From an archaeon (lineage in GTDB: Archaea > Thermoproteota > Nitrososphaeria > Nitrososphaerales > Gagatemarchaeaceae), in NCBI GenBank assembly GCA_902812495.1, contig CADDZR010000006.1, forward strand, positions 1 through 64,000: a stretch of 64,000 nucleotides of DNA. Direction: 5' to 3'. Below the pieces are notes generated by a model. That model was not told the origin of the DNA and did no database searches. It saw only the letters and a program-made list of their open reading frames with translations. Numbering within the stretch: position 1 is the stretch's first letter; every line of letters starts with the position of its first letter. Below are positions 26,167 to 34,189 of the stretch, one piece after another. The translations under genes and the position numbers were made by a program.

Positions 26167-26613
26167 ATGAGCCAGAGCCAGACAACGATAGCAGGTGTGA
26201 TAATTTTGGTTGTTATTGTCGGTGCAATAGCCTCCCTTGGATATTTCCAAGTTTACGTTGCACCAAGTGTTTTCGTGAGTACGACAACGACATCAACCAC
26301 AACAACTGTCTCTTGCACAAGAACCAGCTGTGTCAATGTTACTATACCTATGGGTGCAGGTACACCTGCCGGTGCTCCAGGCTATTCACCTGATTTCATA
26401 ACCGTTGTAATAGGAGTTAACAATACAGTTGTTTGGAAGAATAACGATACTTCAATCCATTCGGTGACAGCAAGGGATAACTCATTCAACGATGCAACGA
26501 TGCATCCTGGAGATATATTCATACATACATTCACAACGCCTGGAAAGTACGAATACTATTGCATCTACCACGTATGGATGAATGGAACTGTTGTAGTAAA
26601 AAGCGCAAGCTAG
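26167..26613 (+). CDS. Membrane-anchored blue copper protein (cupredoxin)
   Basis: A 148-aa protein with an N-terminal hydrophobic helix (residues 8-27) and a Thr-rich linker, then a plastocyanin-like domain. The copper ligands are visible as H98, C132, H135 and M138 in SIHSV and YYCIYHVWM, a type I site. It probably shuttles electrons outside the membrane, and is encoded divergently from the Rieske-cytochrome b pair, so it is a good candidate for the electron acceptor. Two extra cysteines (C50, C55) precede the domain. Confidence 0.93.
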   Translation: MSQSQTTIAGVIILVVIVGAIASLGYFQVYVAPSVFVSTTTTSTTTTVSCTRTSCVNVTIPMGAGTPAGAPGYSPDFITVVIGVNNTVVWKNNDTSIHSVTARDNSFNDATMHPGDIFIHTFTTPGKYEYYCIYHVWMNGTVVVKSAS

Positions 26614-27194
26614 CCGGAGTGAACTTGCTTAACATACTTTCTTGCAGAGCTGGCTAAAAGTTTTGCAACCCTTACAGGCTCAGGAAAGGAACCCTGTAGC
26701 GTAAAGAGATTAAGAATTCTGAGTGCATCCCTCTCATCTATACCCGAAAGCCTTACAAACAGGTTCTTTCCTGTTTCTAGATCAAGTCTCTTCCTCTCAC
26801 CTAACTTTCTGTAAAGCTCGAGCTTCTTTTTGTCATCCGGGAACCTGTACCTGAGTGTATCCTCTATTCCCTTACTCTCCCTGTAAGTGAGGCATATAAC
26901 AGGCCTTCCAGTTCTAAAAGAGAGTGTATCGACGTCAACTATATTGTAATAGCTTATTATACAACCTGAAAGAATTATAATATTTATATCATTTCTATAA
27001 AATGATTTGTAAAGCCTGAGGATAGAGGATGTGGAATCGTTCCCCCCAATAGTGTTTCTTGTAAGGGAGATACCATCTATCACAAGGTCAGCTCTCATGA
27101 CAACACCTGCAAGTGTAGAATACCTTTCCCCCTGAAGAAAGCTCTCCGCTACGCCTAATGCTCTCAAGCCTTTCTTGTTAACATGAAGCCTCAT
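26610..27194 (-). CDS. DUF99 family protein (endonuclease dU-type)
   Basis: A 194-aa protein from ATG 27194, chosen because DUF99 proteins begin with a MRxHxKK(G/A)xRxxGxAES-like stretch, here MRLHVNKKGLRALGVAESF. A start 63 nt upstream would add an atypical leader. Other features are ADLVIDGISLTRNTIGGND and GRPVICLTYRE. The family has an endonuclease V-like fold and has been linked to deoxyuridine-specific cleavage in archaea. Its stop overlaps the blue copper gene by 4 bp from the opposite strand. Confidence 0.85.
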   Translation of the reverse strand: MRLHVNKKGLRALGVAESFLQGERYSTLAGVVMRADLVIDGISLTRNTIGGNDSTSSILRLYKSFYRNDINIIILSGCIISYYNIVDVDTLSFRTGRPVICLTYRESKGIEDTLRYRFPDDKKKLELYRKLGERKRLDLETGKNLFVRLSGIDERDALRILNLFTLQGSFPEPVRVAKLLASSARKYVKQVHSG

Positions 27195-27250
27195 ACCGCT
27201 AAAGCATAAACAGCCTAACTTTTTTAGTAGATTGTTATGCAGGAAAGGAT

Positions 27251-27652
27251 ATGGCAAAGATATACAGGATAGAGGCAGGCAAAGAGCTTTTCGAGGAAGT
27301 AATCAGGATAGCCGAGGAAGAAGGAATAAGGACTGCAAGGGTGGAAGGGATAGGTGGTTTCAAGAAGGCAACCGTAGCATACTTTAACCACGAGACAAAG
27401 AAATACGAAGAACACGAATTTAATGAATTCATGGAGATAACCTCAATGCTAGGGAATGTTTCGGAAAAGGACAAAAGCAGGTTTGTCCACCTGCATGTTA
27501 CGCTAGGGAGAAGGGACCTGAGCACTGTTGGGGGGCACTTGGTAAGGGGAACCGTTTACCCCTTTGTAGAGCTTGTCATGACAAGAACAGATAACCTTGC
27601 TTACAGGAGATATGACAGCAACCTAGGCCTGAATGTACTAGAGATACGCTAG
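27251..27652 (+). CDS. PPC/DUF296 domain protein
   Basis: A 133-aa protein forming a single PPC (plant and prokaryote conserved) domain. Signatures are EGIRTARVEGIGGFKKATVAYF, FVHLHVTLG, and STVGGHLVRGTVYPFVELVM, with the histidines HLH and GGHL that line the conserved pocket in this family. In plants the domain sits in AT-hook proteins; prokaryotic stand-alone versions have no settled function and form trimers. It is divergent from the DUF99 gene. Confidence 0.88.
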   Translation: MAKIYRIEAGKELFEEVIRIAEEEGIRTARVEGIGGFKKATVAYFNHETKKYEEHEFNEFMEITSMLGNVSEKDKSRFVHLHVTLGRRDLSTVGGHLVRGTVYPFVELVMTRTDNLAYRRYDSNLGLNVLEIR

Positions 27653-27719
27653 CTTTTTATACAAACTACAGCTACAAAAGAAAAACAGCGCCGATGAAGT
27701 AACAGAGTTACGGAAAATA

Positions 27720-28679
27720 CTAGGATGACCTGAAGGCATTTGTCTGAGGCGCTTTGCTAATCGGTATATCTAGAACAGTAACCAAACCTGGTCTTGCTGC
27801 GGATATTCTTTCCGATACACTTACAACCATTGCAACAGTTGCTGTGTCTCCAAAAACACCACCTTCAAACCTGAGCTTTAATCTCGGCTCACCTTCGATT
27901 TCAACAAGGTCAAAGTCCGCTGAGGTAAGGGACATCTCAAGGTCAAGTCTTATCCTGCATTCCCCCGCCTTGCCCTCTGCATACTGTTTAACACCAATCA
28001 CGTAGTCATCTGAGCCCGTTACCGCTTTGTAGCCATATGTGAAATCGCTCACTTGCATTCCCATAGAATAAGCAATTAGATGAAGAGATTCTTGAAGCCC
28101 AACATGGCCAAGCTTTCCCTCTCCAAGACCTTTTTCAACTGAATCCTTCAACATACCGACACCGAGCTTTGACCTTAGCTGGGACCTCCTCCTGCTTATA
28201 TCTACGCTCCTCGTCACATGTATCTCTGAAACATTCTTTGATGCAAGTGCAACTATCGAAGGAACAAGGTCCATTACAAATCCAGGATTCACCCCAGCAC
28301 CCACTGCTGTACATCCTTTGCTTCTTGCTATAGAATCAAGCTCCTGTGCAAGTGATGGCTCGGAGAACCACGGATAAGCGAGTTCTTCGCAAGTACTTAC
28401 AACATCTATCCCTGCAGATGTGAAAAGTCTTGCCAGTGGGTATACACTCCTGAACTTAGAAGAAGTACAGATTATTGCAACGTCAGCATCCCCAAGGCTC
28501 TCCAAATCAGGCTCAGGTCTTACCATAATCCTTGGAGCATCCTCAACAAACCTATTAACAAACATCCCTGACTTGCTCTTGTCGCTATCAACTGCAAATA
28601 CAAGTGTATGTCCTCTTTCAAGCATATACCTTAGGACTTCTACACCTATCGCACCCAGCCCAACTATACCGAATTTCAT
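27720..28679 (-). CDS. DapB-like / 2,4-diaminopentanoate dehydrogenase-like oxidoreductase
   Basis: This 319-aa protein starts with a Rossmann motif, FGIVGLGAIGVEVLRYM, and resembles the dihydrodipicolinate reductase-like family that includes 2,4-diaminopentanoate dehydrogenase. Typical stretches are DADVAIICTSS, GIDVVSTCEELAYPWF, TAVGAGVNPGFVMDLVP, and KLGHVGLQESLHL. It probably oxidises or reduces an amino- or imino-acid with NAD(P). The substrate is not inferable. Its 3' end is 67 bp from the convergent PPC gene, and that gap contains GTAAC-aga-GTTAC, a short hairpin. Confidence 0.8.
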   Translation of the reverse strand: MKFGIVGLGAIGVEVLRYMLERGHTLVFAVDSDKSKSGMFVNRFVEDAPRIMVRPEPDLESLGDADVAIICTSSKFRSVYPLARLFTSAGIDVVSTCEELAYPWFSEPSLAQELDSIARSKGCTAVGAGVNPGFVMDLVPSIVALASKNVSEIHVTRSVDISRRRSQLRSKLGVGMLKDSVEKGLGEGKLGHVGLQESLHLIAYSMGMQVSDFTYGYKAVTGSDDYVIGVKQYAEGKAGECRIRLDLEMSLTSADFDLVEIEGEPRLKLRFEGGVFGDTATVAMVVSVSERISAARPGLVTVLDIPISKAPQTNAFRSS

Positions 28680-28706
28680 CCTGCTACCAGAATGTCCAAT
28701 TTTGGA

Positions 28707-29255
28707 CTAGATAGATATTATCCCTTCTTCAAGACCCGTAACCCTCGAAGCAAATTCTGGAAGAAGGGATGTCGGAACAATAGGAACCTGACAAATATTC
28801 CTAGGATAGTCTTCCCTAAGAGTAACGATTGTTGGAACAATCCTTGCTCTTGGGTTAACTTCCATTCTGAGCAAATTTGCTCTGTGTATCTGTTTTTTTG
28901 CTATCCTTGCCATGTATGAGAGGCTGTATTGCTTCGAGAAGTGCTTGCAGTCTATGCACAGGATAACATAGTCTTTCTCCGCTAGGATATCAATCTGTGT
29001 TCTCGGTTCTGACGTGTAGAAGCACTTCATAACCTTAAAACCCATATCTTCAAGTGCCTTTGAAATAAAAGATTCAAAATCCTTCCATGAAAGGGCAGAT
29101 GCAACACGATAAGGTTCGCAGCCAGACTTTGATAGGGCAAGGGCCATTTCTACCTCATCCCTAGAGTCAGGACTAGAAAAAAGGATGTTCGTCAATTCTC
29201 TTTTGCGCCTTTCTTCCCTATGATTAAGAGCCATTTTTGATTTTAAAGGCTTCAT
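28707..29255 (-). CDS. Mrr-like restriction endonuclease-fold protein
   Basis: This 182-aa protein has the PD-(D/E)xK nuclease core: helix WKDFESFISKALEDMGFKV, then D89 in TQIDILAEKD, and D102-x-K104 in CIDCKHF. QIHRANLLR continues the core. The first part (SPDSRDEVEMALALSKSGC) is helical. No methylase or specificity gene is nearby, so it is more likely a repair/processing nuclease than a restriction system. Its 5' end overlaps the upstream membrane-protein gene by 32 bp. A second Met at 29234 is an alternative start. Confidence 0.78.
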   Translation of the reverse strand: MKPLKSKMALNHREERRKRELTNILFSSPDSRDEVEMALALSKSGCEPYRVASALSWKDFESFISKALEDMGFKVMKCFYTSEPRTQIDILAEKDYVILCIDCKHFSKQYSLSYMARIAKKQIHRANLLRMEVNPRARIVPTIVTLREDYPRNICQVPIVPTSLLPEFASRVTGLEEGIISI

Positions 29256-29529
29256 TTCTTAGACTTCCAAGGTATCTCACAAGATAGTATATATCAACAA
29301 AAACAAGAAGTAGAAGAAGTGTTTGAACCCAGTCAAGGGTTGGGGGGCTCTTGAGTGTCGTTTGCCCCTCAAGATACTGGAACTTGATAAGCGGAAGGTA
29401 GGAGTTCGAGAAGACATACCCCAAAGACCTTGCGTAAGCTTCCCTTTCTGAAATGTCAAGGTTAACAAGAAAGAGTGAGATGATACAGAGGACGTTAAAG
29501 ATTGCCAGATAGACAGATTTTCTCTTCAT
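29224..29529 (-). CDS. Two-helix membrane protein, unknown
   Basis: A 101-aa protein with hydrophobic segments at about residues 6-22 and 67-87. Between them lies an extracytoplasmic-type loop of about 45 residues (YLPLIKFQYLEGQ, LKSPPTLDW). The N-terminus MKRKSV and C-terminal FKIKNGS are basic, suggesting both ends are cytoplasmic. It is probably co-transcribed with the nuclease-fold gene that overlaps its end. I do not recognise the family. Confidence 0.6.
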   Translation of the reverse strand: MKRKSVYLAIFNVLCIISLFLVNLDISEREAYARSLGYVFSNSYLPLIKFQYLEGQTTLKSPPTLDWVQTLLLLLVFVDIYYLVRYLGSLRNEAFKIKNGS

Positions 29530-29587
29530 ACGTCGAATACTTTAGAAAGGGATTTTAAGCTTTAAAGAAGGGCATGATGCCCAAGAT

Positions 29588-30073
29588 TTGGTTTCGAGAA
29601 GAACGGTAGCTAAGCTCCTTGCACTGATCGTCATGGTAATTGTAGCAGGATACGCAATACACGCATACACAAGGAGGGTTGGCGGGATAAGCATGTTCCC
29701 AACTTTAAGGGATGGAGACGTTGTTGTGATACAGCCTGTACCTATAAGTTCTGTTTCAGTTGGCGATATAATAGTTTATGGCCCTCCATGCTCCACTAGC
29801 GGGGACGATATAATACACAGGGTTGTGCAGGTGACCCCGAATGGATTGATAACACAGGGTGACAACAGAGCAACCAATCCATATCCAGACCAGAGGGTTA
29901 TGATTGCAACCTCACCTATAACACAACAGTGCATGGTAGGAAAAGTTCTTTTTGTAATACCCTATCTAGACATAATAGCCACACTGCCAGGAGGGACTAG
30001 CTATGTTATAGCTGCGATAATAATTTTGTTTGTTCTTTTTTCCGAATTTACGCAAAATGAGAAAGAAGAGTGA
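29588..30073 (+). CDS. Signal peptidase I (archaeal Sec11-type)
   Basis: This 161-aa membrane protease removes signal peptides from exported proteins. The N-terminal helix (7-25) is followed by the catalytic Ser-Met in GISMFPTL (S35). The SPC-type residues are H77 in DDIIHRVV, replacing the bacterial Lys as in Sec11, and D92 in TQGDNRATNP. A second hydrophobic helix lies at the C-terminus (137-153). The start is TTG 29588; no in-frame ATG lies nearby. Confidence 0.93.
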   Translation: MVSRRTVAKLLALIVMVIVAGYAIHAYTRRVGGISMFPTLRDGDVVVIQPVPISSVSVGDIIVYGPPCSTSGDDIIHRVVQVTPNGLITQGDNRATNPYPDQRVMIATSPITQQCMVGKVLFVIPYLDIIATLPGGTSYVIAAIIILFVLFSEFTQNEKEE

Positions 30074-30097
30074 AAATTTGAAGCCATTTAAATACCC

Positions 30098-30106
30098 TTT
30101 ATATAG
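30098..30106 (+). promoter_or_regulatory. TATA box of the TBP gene
   Basis: TTTATATAG lies 21-29 nt upstream of the ATG at 30127, so the transcript is expected to be leaderless. Confidence 0.55.
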
Positions 30107-30126
30107 TGGTTCTGTAGGCGACCTCC

Positions 30127-30684
30127 ATGCCGCAGACAAAGGCAATCGTAAGCATAGAGAATGTCGTTGCATCAGCATCAGTAAACCAGCCAATAGACCT
30201 AAATCTGATAACAAAGAATTTTGTGGATGTTGAATATCATCCTGACCAGTTCCCTGGGCTTGTCTTCAGGCTGAAGAATCCCAAGACTGCAACACTAATA
30301 TTCAGCTCCGGAAAGATGGTGTGTACAGGCGCGAAGTCAGAGGAGCAGGCACGAAAGGCTGTTGAGGAAGTGGTTAGAAGGCTTAGAAAGGGAAACATAC
30401 CGATAAAAAACGAACCTGTTGTAGAGATACAAAATATAGTAGCCTCAGCAAGTCTCGGAGGCAAGGTCCACCTTGAGGAAGCTGCAAGGGTTCTACCAAA
30501 ATCAATGTATGAACCAGAGCAGTTTCCGGGTCTTATACACAGAATGGCCGACCCAAAGACTGTGATACTCCTTTTTGCATCAGGCAAGCTTGTGTGCACA
30601 GGCGCAAAGAAAGAAAGCGAGGTTTACAGAGCTGTAAACAATCTTCATACTCTTCTAGAAGAGAAAGCACTTATGGTTTATTGA
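30127..30684 (+). CDS. tbp: TATA-box binding protein
   Basis: This 185-aa general transcription factor has the two direct repeats of the TBP saddle. Repeat 1 starts SIENVVASASV, repeat 2 EIQNIVASASLGG; each carries the FPGL(V/I)xR(M/L)xxPKT segment and a SGK(M/L)VCTGAK strand. It recognises TATA elements and, with TFB, recruits the RNA polymerase encoded later in this window. The 3' end nearly abuts the convergent pyrE gene. Confidence 0.98.
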   Translation: MPQTKAIVSIENVVASASVNQPIDLNLITKNFVDVEYHPDQFPGLVFRLKNPKTATLIFSSGKMVCTGAKSEEQARKAVEEVVRRLRKGNIPIKNEPVVEIQNIVASASLGGKVHLEEAARVLPKSMYEPEQFPGLIHRMADPKTVILLFASGKLVCTGAKKESEVYRAVNNLHTLLEEKALMVY

Positions 30685-30685
30685 T

Positions 30686-31285
30686 TTAAGTCCTCTTTTC
30701 TTTTACTATTGCTCTGTACTGTTCATCTGAAAGTATGTCATATTTTTTCAGCACGTCTGATATCTCGAGTATGCTTGCGACTGAGATCAAGGCAACCTTA
30801 TTTTCTCTCAGTCTTTCCTTTGCACCGTCAAGCCTATCTACTAGCACCAAGGCTTTTGATACCTTATATCCCTCATCCCTGACCTTCATCACTGCATCAG
30901 AAAGTGTTAAGCCTGAGGAGGCTACGTCGTCGATTATAACAACCTCAGAACCTGCGGCAATGGTTCCTTCAACTTCCCTTGCGGAAGTTCCATTCTTCCT
31001 TATATAGATTAGAGGTTTCTTGAGCGAGAAGGCGAAAACAGAGGCCAGCGGGAGGCCTTTGAAAGGTACCCCGCATACAGCTTCAAACCTTAAATTCTTT
31101 GCAATTTCAGTCATCATTCTAACGCACATGGAGAAAATTGAAGGAAAACTTGGAAGGCTACTCATATCAAGATAAAATGGGCTGTACCTTCCATTACTCA
31201 GCTGGAATGTACCAAATTGTAATGCTCCTATTTTCAGAAGTGCTTTCGAAAGTTTTAGTATAATTGCTGTCCTTTCACTTTTCAA
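30686..31285 (-). CDS. pyrE: Orotate phosphoribosyltransferase
   Basis: This 199-aa enzyme joins orotate to PRPP in UMP synthesis. It has the type I PRTase PRPP loop VVIIDDVASSG (115-125), the flexible-loop region PLIYIRKNGTSAREVEG, and SNGRYSPFYLDM near the N-terminus. The length is normal. It stands alone, convergent with tbp. Confidence 0.93.
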   Translation of the reverse strand: MKSERTAIILKLSKALLKIGALQFGTFQLSNGRYSPFYLDMSSLPSFPSIFSMCVRMMTEIAKNLRFEAVCGVPFKGLPLASVFAFSLKKPLIYIRKNGTSAREVEGTIAAGSEVVIIDDVASSGLTLSDAVMKVRDEGYKVSKALVLVDRLDGAKERLRENKVALISVASILEISDVLKKYDILSDEQYRAIVKEKRT

Positions 31286-31375
31286 CAGTTAACCTCTGCT
31301 CAATTGTTTTAAAAGTATTTTTTAGAGAAACAACTTAGAAGGTTTGATAAACGAGATAAAGCGAGGTAATGAAAG

Positions 31376-32458
31376 TTGCCCGAGATCTGGGTTCCATACG
31401 GTGAAACAGAGATACTTGTAACAATCCAAGCAGAGAATCTTCAGGATGTCTTTGACAGTAAAGCAGAGGGAGGCCCAAGTGAAGTCCCTGAATTGCCACA
31501 GAGAGCAACGGTATACGTTCTTGACAGATGCAGTCCCACGATAGAATTCCTAAACAAAGCAGCCGACAAAATACTGAAGGCCGAAGGAAATGTCAGGACA
31601 CAAGAACCAGAAATCTTACAGAAAAAAGTTCCAAGTTTGAAGGAAAGGATTTCTAGGATGGAGCCTGTGGCAAAGGTGAATGAGGACGGTAGGGTATCGT
31701 TTGTAAGAGAGAAAGAAGAGAGTGCACTTTTGGTATCTACTGTACTTCCGGATTCCGTATTCGGTATCTTGGAGCCAAGGGTCCATGCATCACTGGAGCT
31801 GGTAGAAGGAGGGCCTGCCTTCGTGCACAAGGAATGGTCAGAGCTTCCCCAAACACCACTTCAGTTTAACGAAAATTACAGAAGGGCTGTGGACCTCTGG
31901 TCCCAGATTGGGTTTGGTGTTGTAGGTCTGATCCCTTCCTCAGGGCACATTTCTAAAATGCTCGGTGAGAGGGAAATAGAAGATGTTGGATCCTACATTA
32001 AGCCAACCCTTGCTTCCGAGGTAAGGGCAGCGATAATTAGTCTTGGCGGAAGTGGATACGACGATGATCTTACAAGAGCCTGCAGGCATGTGTGGAATGC
32101 TGTCGCTTGCACTAAGGAAGGTGGGTCTATAGCAATGATATCTGAATGTAGCAATGGCCTTGGATCGAAGGCAATGGAAATGTATGTGACAGGAAGAATA
32201 AGGCAGGAGCAAATTAAGAGGATGAAATACATTCATGGGATAGAGTCCGTATATCTTTTCAATGAGTTGAAAGAGAGGTATGATGTCTTTCTTCTATCAG
32301 GGTTGCCAGATGTTTATGTTAGAAAGAGACTTGGTGTGAACAGTGTTATATCGAGCAAGGAAGCGGTCAACAGACTGATAGGAAGGATGCAGAGGTCTGG
32401 TAAGTTAAGTGTTGTTGTGAGGGCATCAGAGTTGTACCTGAAGCCCGCTCAGCCTTGA
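31376..32458 (+). CDS. LarA-like (lactate racemase superfamily) protein, probably divergent
   Basis: This 360-aa protein resembles LarA/DUF2088 proteins at both ends: the N-terminus MPEIWVPYGETEILVTI, and a C-terminal segment SGYDDDLTRACRHVWNAVACT followed by GGSIAMISECSNGLGS. The nickel-pincer residues of true LarA include a lysine and three histidines. They are not obvious here: the middle is shortened and lacks the DHTRP-type histidine motif. It may be a non-catalytic or differently functioning member. No larB/C/E maturation genes are in view. Confidence 0.65.
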   Translation: MPEIWVPYGETEILVTIQAENLQDVFDSKAEGGPSEVPELPQRATVYVLDRCSPTIEFLNKAADKILKAEGNVRTQEPEILQKKVPSLKERISRMEPVAKVNEDGRVSFVREKEESALLVSTVLPDSVFGILEPRVHASLELVEGGPAFVHKEWSELPQTPLQFNENYRRAVDLWSQIGFGVVGLIPSSGHISKMLGEREIEDVGSYIKPTLASEVRAAIISLGGSGYDDDLTRACRHVWNAVACTKEGGSIAMISECSNGLGSKAMEMYVTGRIRQEQIKRMKYIHGIESVYLFNELKERYDVFLLSGLPDVYVRKRLGVNSVISSKEAVNRLIGRMQRSGKLSVVVRASELYLKPAQP

Positions 32459-32470
32459 CCTGCAGAATTA

Positions 32471-33649
32471 TTAAAGGCTGAAATAGAAAAAGTTCTGCGG
32501 TATTGGGACACAGAAGAGTGCAAGAACAATAGACATAGCAAAAAATAACTTTCTTTTCCTTGAGAGTTCCGAAACTTCGTCCCTGAATCCCTTTTCAAAA
32601 CCCCTGTTAAGTACAAAAGAAAGTGCTATCGCTATGAGCCAGTAAGAAGGAGAATCTAACGCAAGCAAGAGAATGACACTAGCGAAACCAAGAATTGAAG
32701 CCTTTGTATGGCCGAGTGTAGCCCTAGCAAGCACGCCGCCGTCAAGGACAGAGCAAGGAAGGAGTGAAATAAACGCAAGCAGAAAGCCAACAACAGAAAC
32801 ATCTGTGAGGGGAGAAACCTGAACAAAGCCAGAGGGTAAGCTCCTTGACTGGAAAATAAGAGAGAGCAAGAGCTGAACTGTGTTTGGATTTATTTGTGCC
32901 ACTGGCACGCTCTCACATCCAGGCAAGGTGGTTGACTGAGGAAATTGAATTACTGAGGAGAAGAACTGGCCTGCAATGAAAAATATAGTTGATGCAACAA
33001 TACCTGCCAAAGGCCCCGCAATAGTTATGTCAAACAGGTAGTCCTTGTTTGTCGCAGGCTCTCTGTGAGATAGAACGGAGCCGAGCGTGGGAAGAAAGGA
33101 TGTTATGCCCGGCAGGCCTGGAATGAATATTGACGAAGGGGGTGTCTCCCTCTTTCTGGATGAGACGTAGTAATGAGCTGCTTCGTGGAGTCCAACTATG
33201 GAAACTATTCCCGCAACATAAAGGGATGCGCTCAGCCAGGGATTCGTTGAAATACCAAGGCATGAATACAAGGACTCCTGCAATATTCCTGAGGCTATCA
33301 GTGAGGCCGCAGTTAAGAAAGCAAAAATGTAAACAAGCCTTGAAACTCTGTGCTCCTTTTTCTCAGACTTCTTGATTAGGATGTAAGCATCTTCTTTTGT
33401 TCCCTTGAGAAACGCTTTCATGCCGAGCCTTGATATCTCCCTAGAAAGTTCGACAAAGTTCTGTTTGGAGTTGTAATCATATTTTATCCTGAACTCGAGC
33501 TCCCCTTCCTCGAGAAGGAAGTAGTCCCTTACTTGAAAGTACTTACGAACAATAGAGCTAACTTCTTCGTACAACCCCAGAGCCCTCGTACTACTTCCGT
33601 AATAAGTAATTGGGAAGAGCTTTAATCCTAGCATCGAAACAAAGGGCAA
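32471..33649 (-). CDS. Site-2-type membrane metalloprotease (M50)
   Basis: A 392-aa intramembrane protease. Residues 1-100 form a soluble domain of unknown fold. Helices from about 104 lead to the zinc motif HEAAH (155-159, VGLHEAAHYY). Later comes FDITIAGPLAGI and the second metal-side motif SVLDGGVLAR. S2P proteases cut single-pass membrane proteins to release regulators or clear signal peptides. The substrate is unknown. It is divergent from the acetyltransferase gene. Confidence 0.9.
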   Translation of the reverse strand: MPFVSMLGLKLFPITYYGSSTRALGLYEEVSSIVRKYFQVRDYFLLEEGELEFRIKYDYNSKQNFVELSREISRLGMKAFLKGTKEDAYILIKKSEKKEHRVSRLVYIFAFLTAASLIASGILQESLYSCLGISTNPWLSASLYVAGIVSIVGLHEAAHYYVSSRKRETPPSSIFIPGLPGITSFLPTLGSVLSHREPATNKDYLFDITIAGPLAGIVASTIFFIAGQFFSSVIQFPQSTTLPGCESVPVAQINPNTVQLLLSLIFQSRSLPSGFVQVSPLTDVSVVGFLLAFISLLPCSVLDGGVLARATLGHTKASILGFASVILLLALDSPSYWLIAIALSFVLNRGFEKGFRDEVSELSRKRKLFFAMSIVLALFCVPIPQNFFYFSL

Positions 33650-33676
33650 GCTTAATCAACCCAAAACTACTTCTCG

Positions 33677-34189
33677 GTGATAATGGAAGAGGTGGTGCTC
33701 GCACGGGTTGGAGCATACACAATTAGAAGAGCCTCAGAGTCAGACATAATTCAAGTTATAGAGATAAATGAGAAGACTTTGCCTGAACATTATTCAGATT
33801 ATTTCTATTTTGAGATACTGAAGGACTTTCCTGAGGGTTTCATTGTCGCTGAGCTCGATAAAAGGATTGTTGGGTATATAATGTGTAGGATTGAGTACGG
33901 CTTCTCGCACATAAAGAGGTTCGGGCTTGCAAGGAAGGGGCACATTGTATCAATAGCAGTCATGGAAGAGCATAGAAGGAAAGGCGTTGGTTCAACACTC
34001 ATAAAACTTGCAATCGAGGAAATGGCAAAGAAGTCGTGCAGCGAATCGTATCTTGAGGTAAGGGTGTCCAACAGAGAGGCAATATCACTCTATGAGAAAA
34101 TGAATTATAAGATAGTTGGTAGACTTGAGAGCTACTACAGGGACGGGGAACCGGCATACTTGATGGCAAGAAGCATTCAAAATGGATGA
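33677..34189 (+). CDS. GNAT N-acetyltransferase, RimI/Ard1-like
   Basis: A 170-aa protein with the GNAT fold. Motif A is HIVSIAVMEEHRRKGVGSTLIKLAIE, carrying the R/Q-x-x-G-x-G acetyl-CoA loop, and motif B includes LEVRVSNREAISLYEKMNYK. It resembles archaeal N-terminal acetyltransferases that modify ribosomal and other proteins. The start may be GTG 33677 or ATG 33683. The gene overlaps the DNA ligase gene by 8 bp. Confidence 0.88.
   Translation: MIMEEVVLARVGAYTIRRASESDIIQVIEINEKTLPEHYSDYFYFEILKDFPEGFIVAELDKRIVGYIMCRIEYGFSHIKRFGLARKGHIVSIAVMEEHRRKGVGSTLIKLAIEEMAKKSCSESYLEVRVSNREAISLYEKMNYKIVGRLESYYRDGEPAYLMARSIQNG

Noticed and set aside
27653-27719. C/D box small RNA between the PPC and DapB-like genes
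   Set aside because: GATGA is present, but no matching D box or second C'/D' pair could be found; the GTAAC/GTTAC hairpin is more likely a weak 3' end signal.
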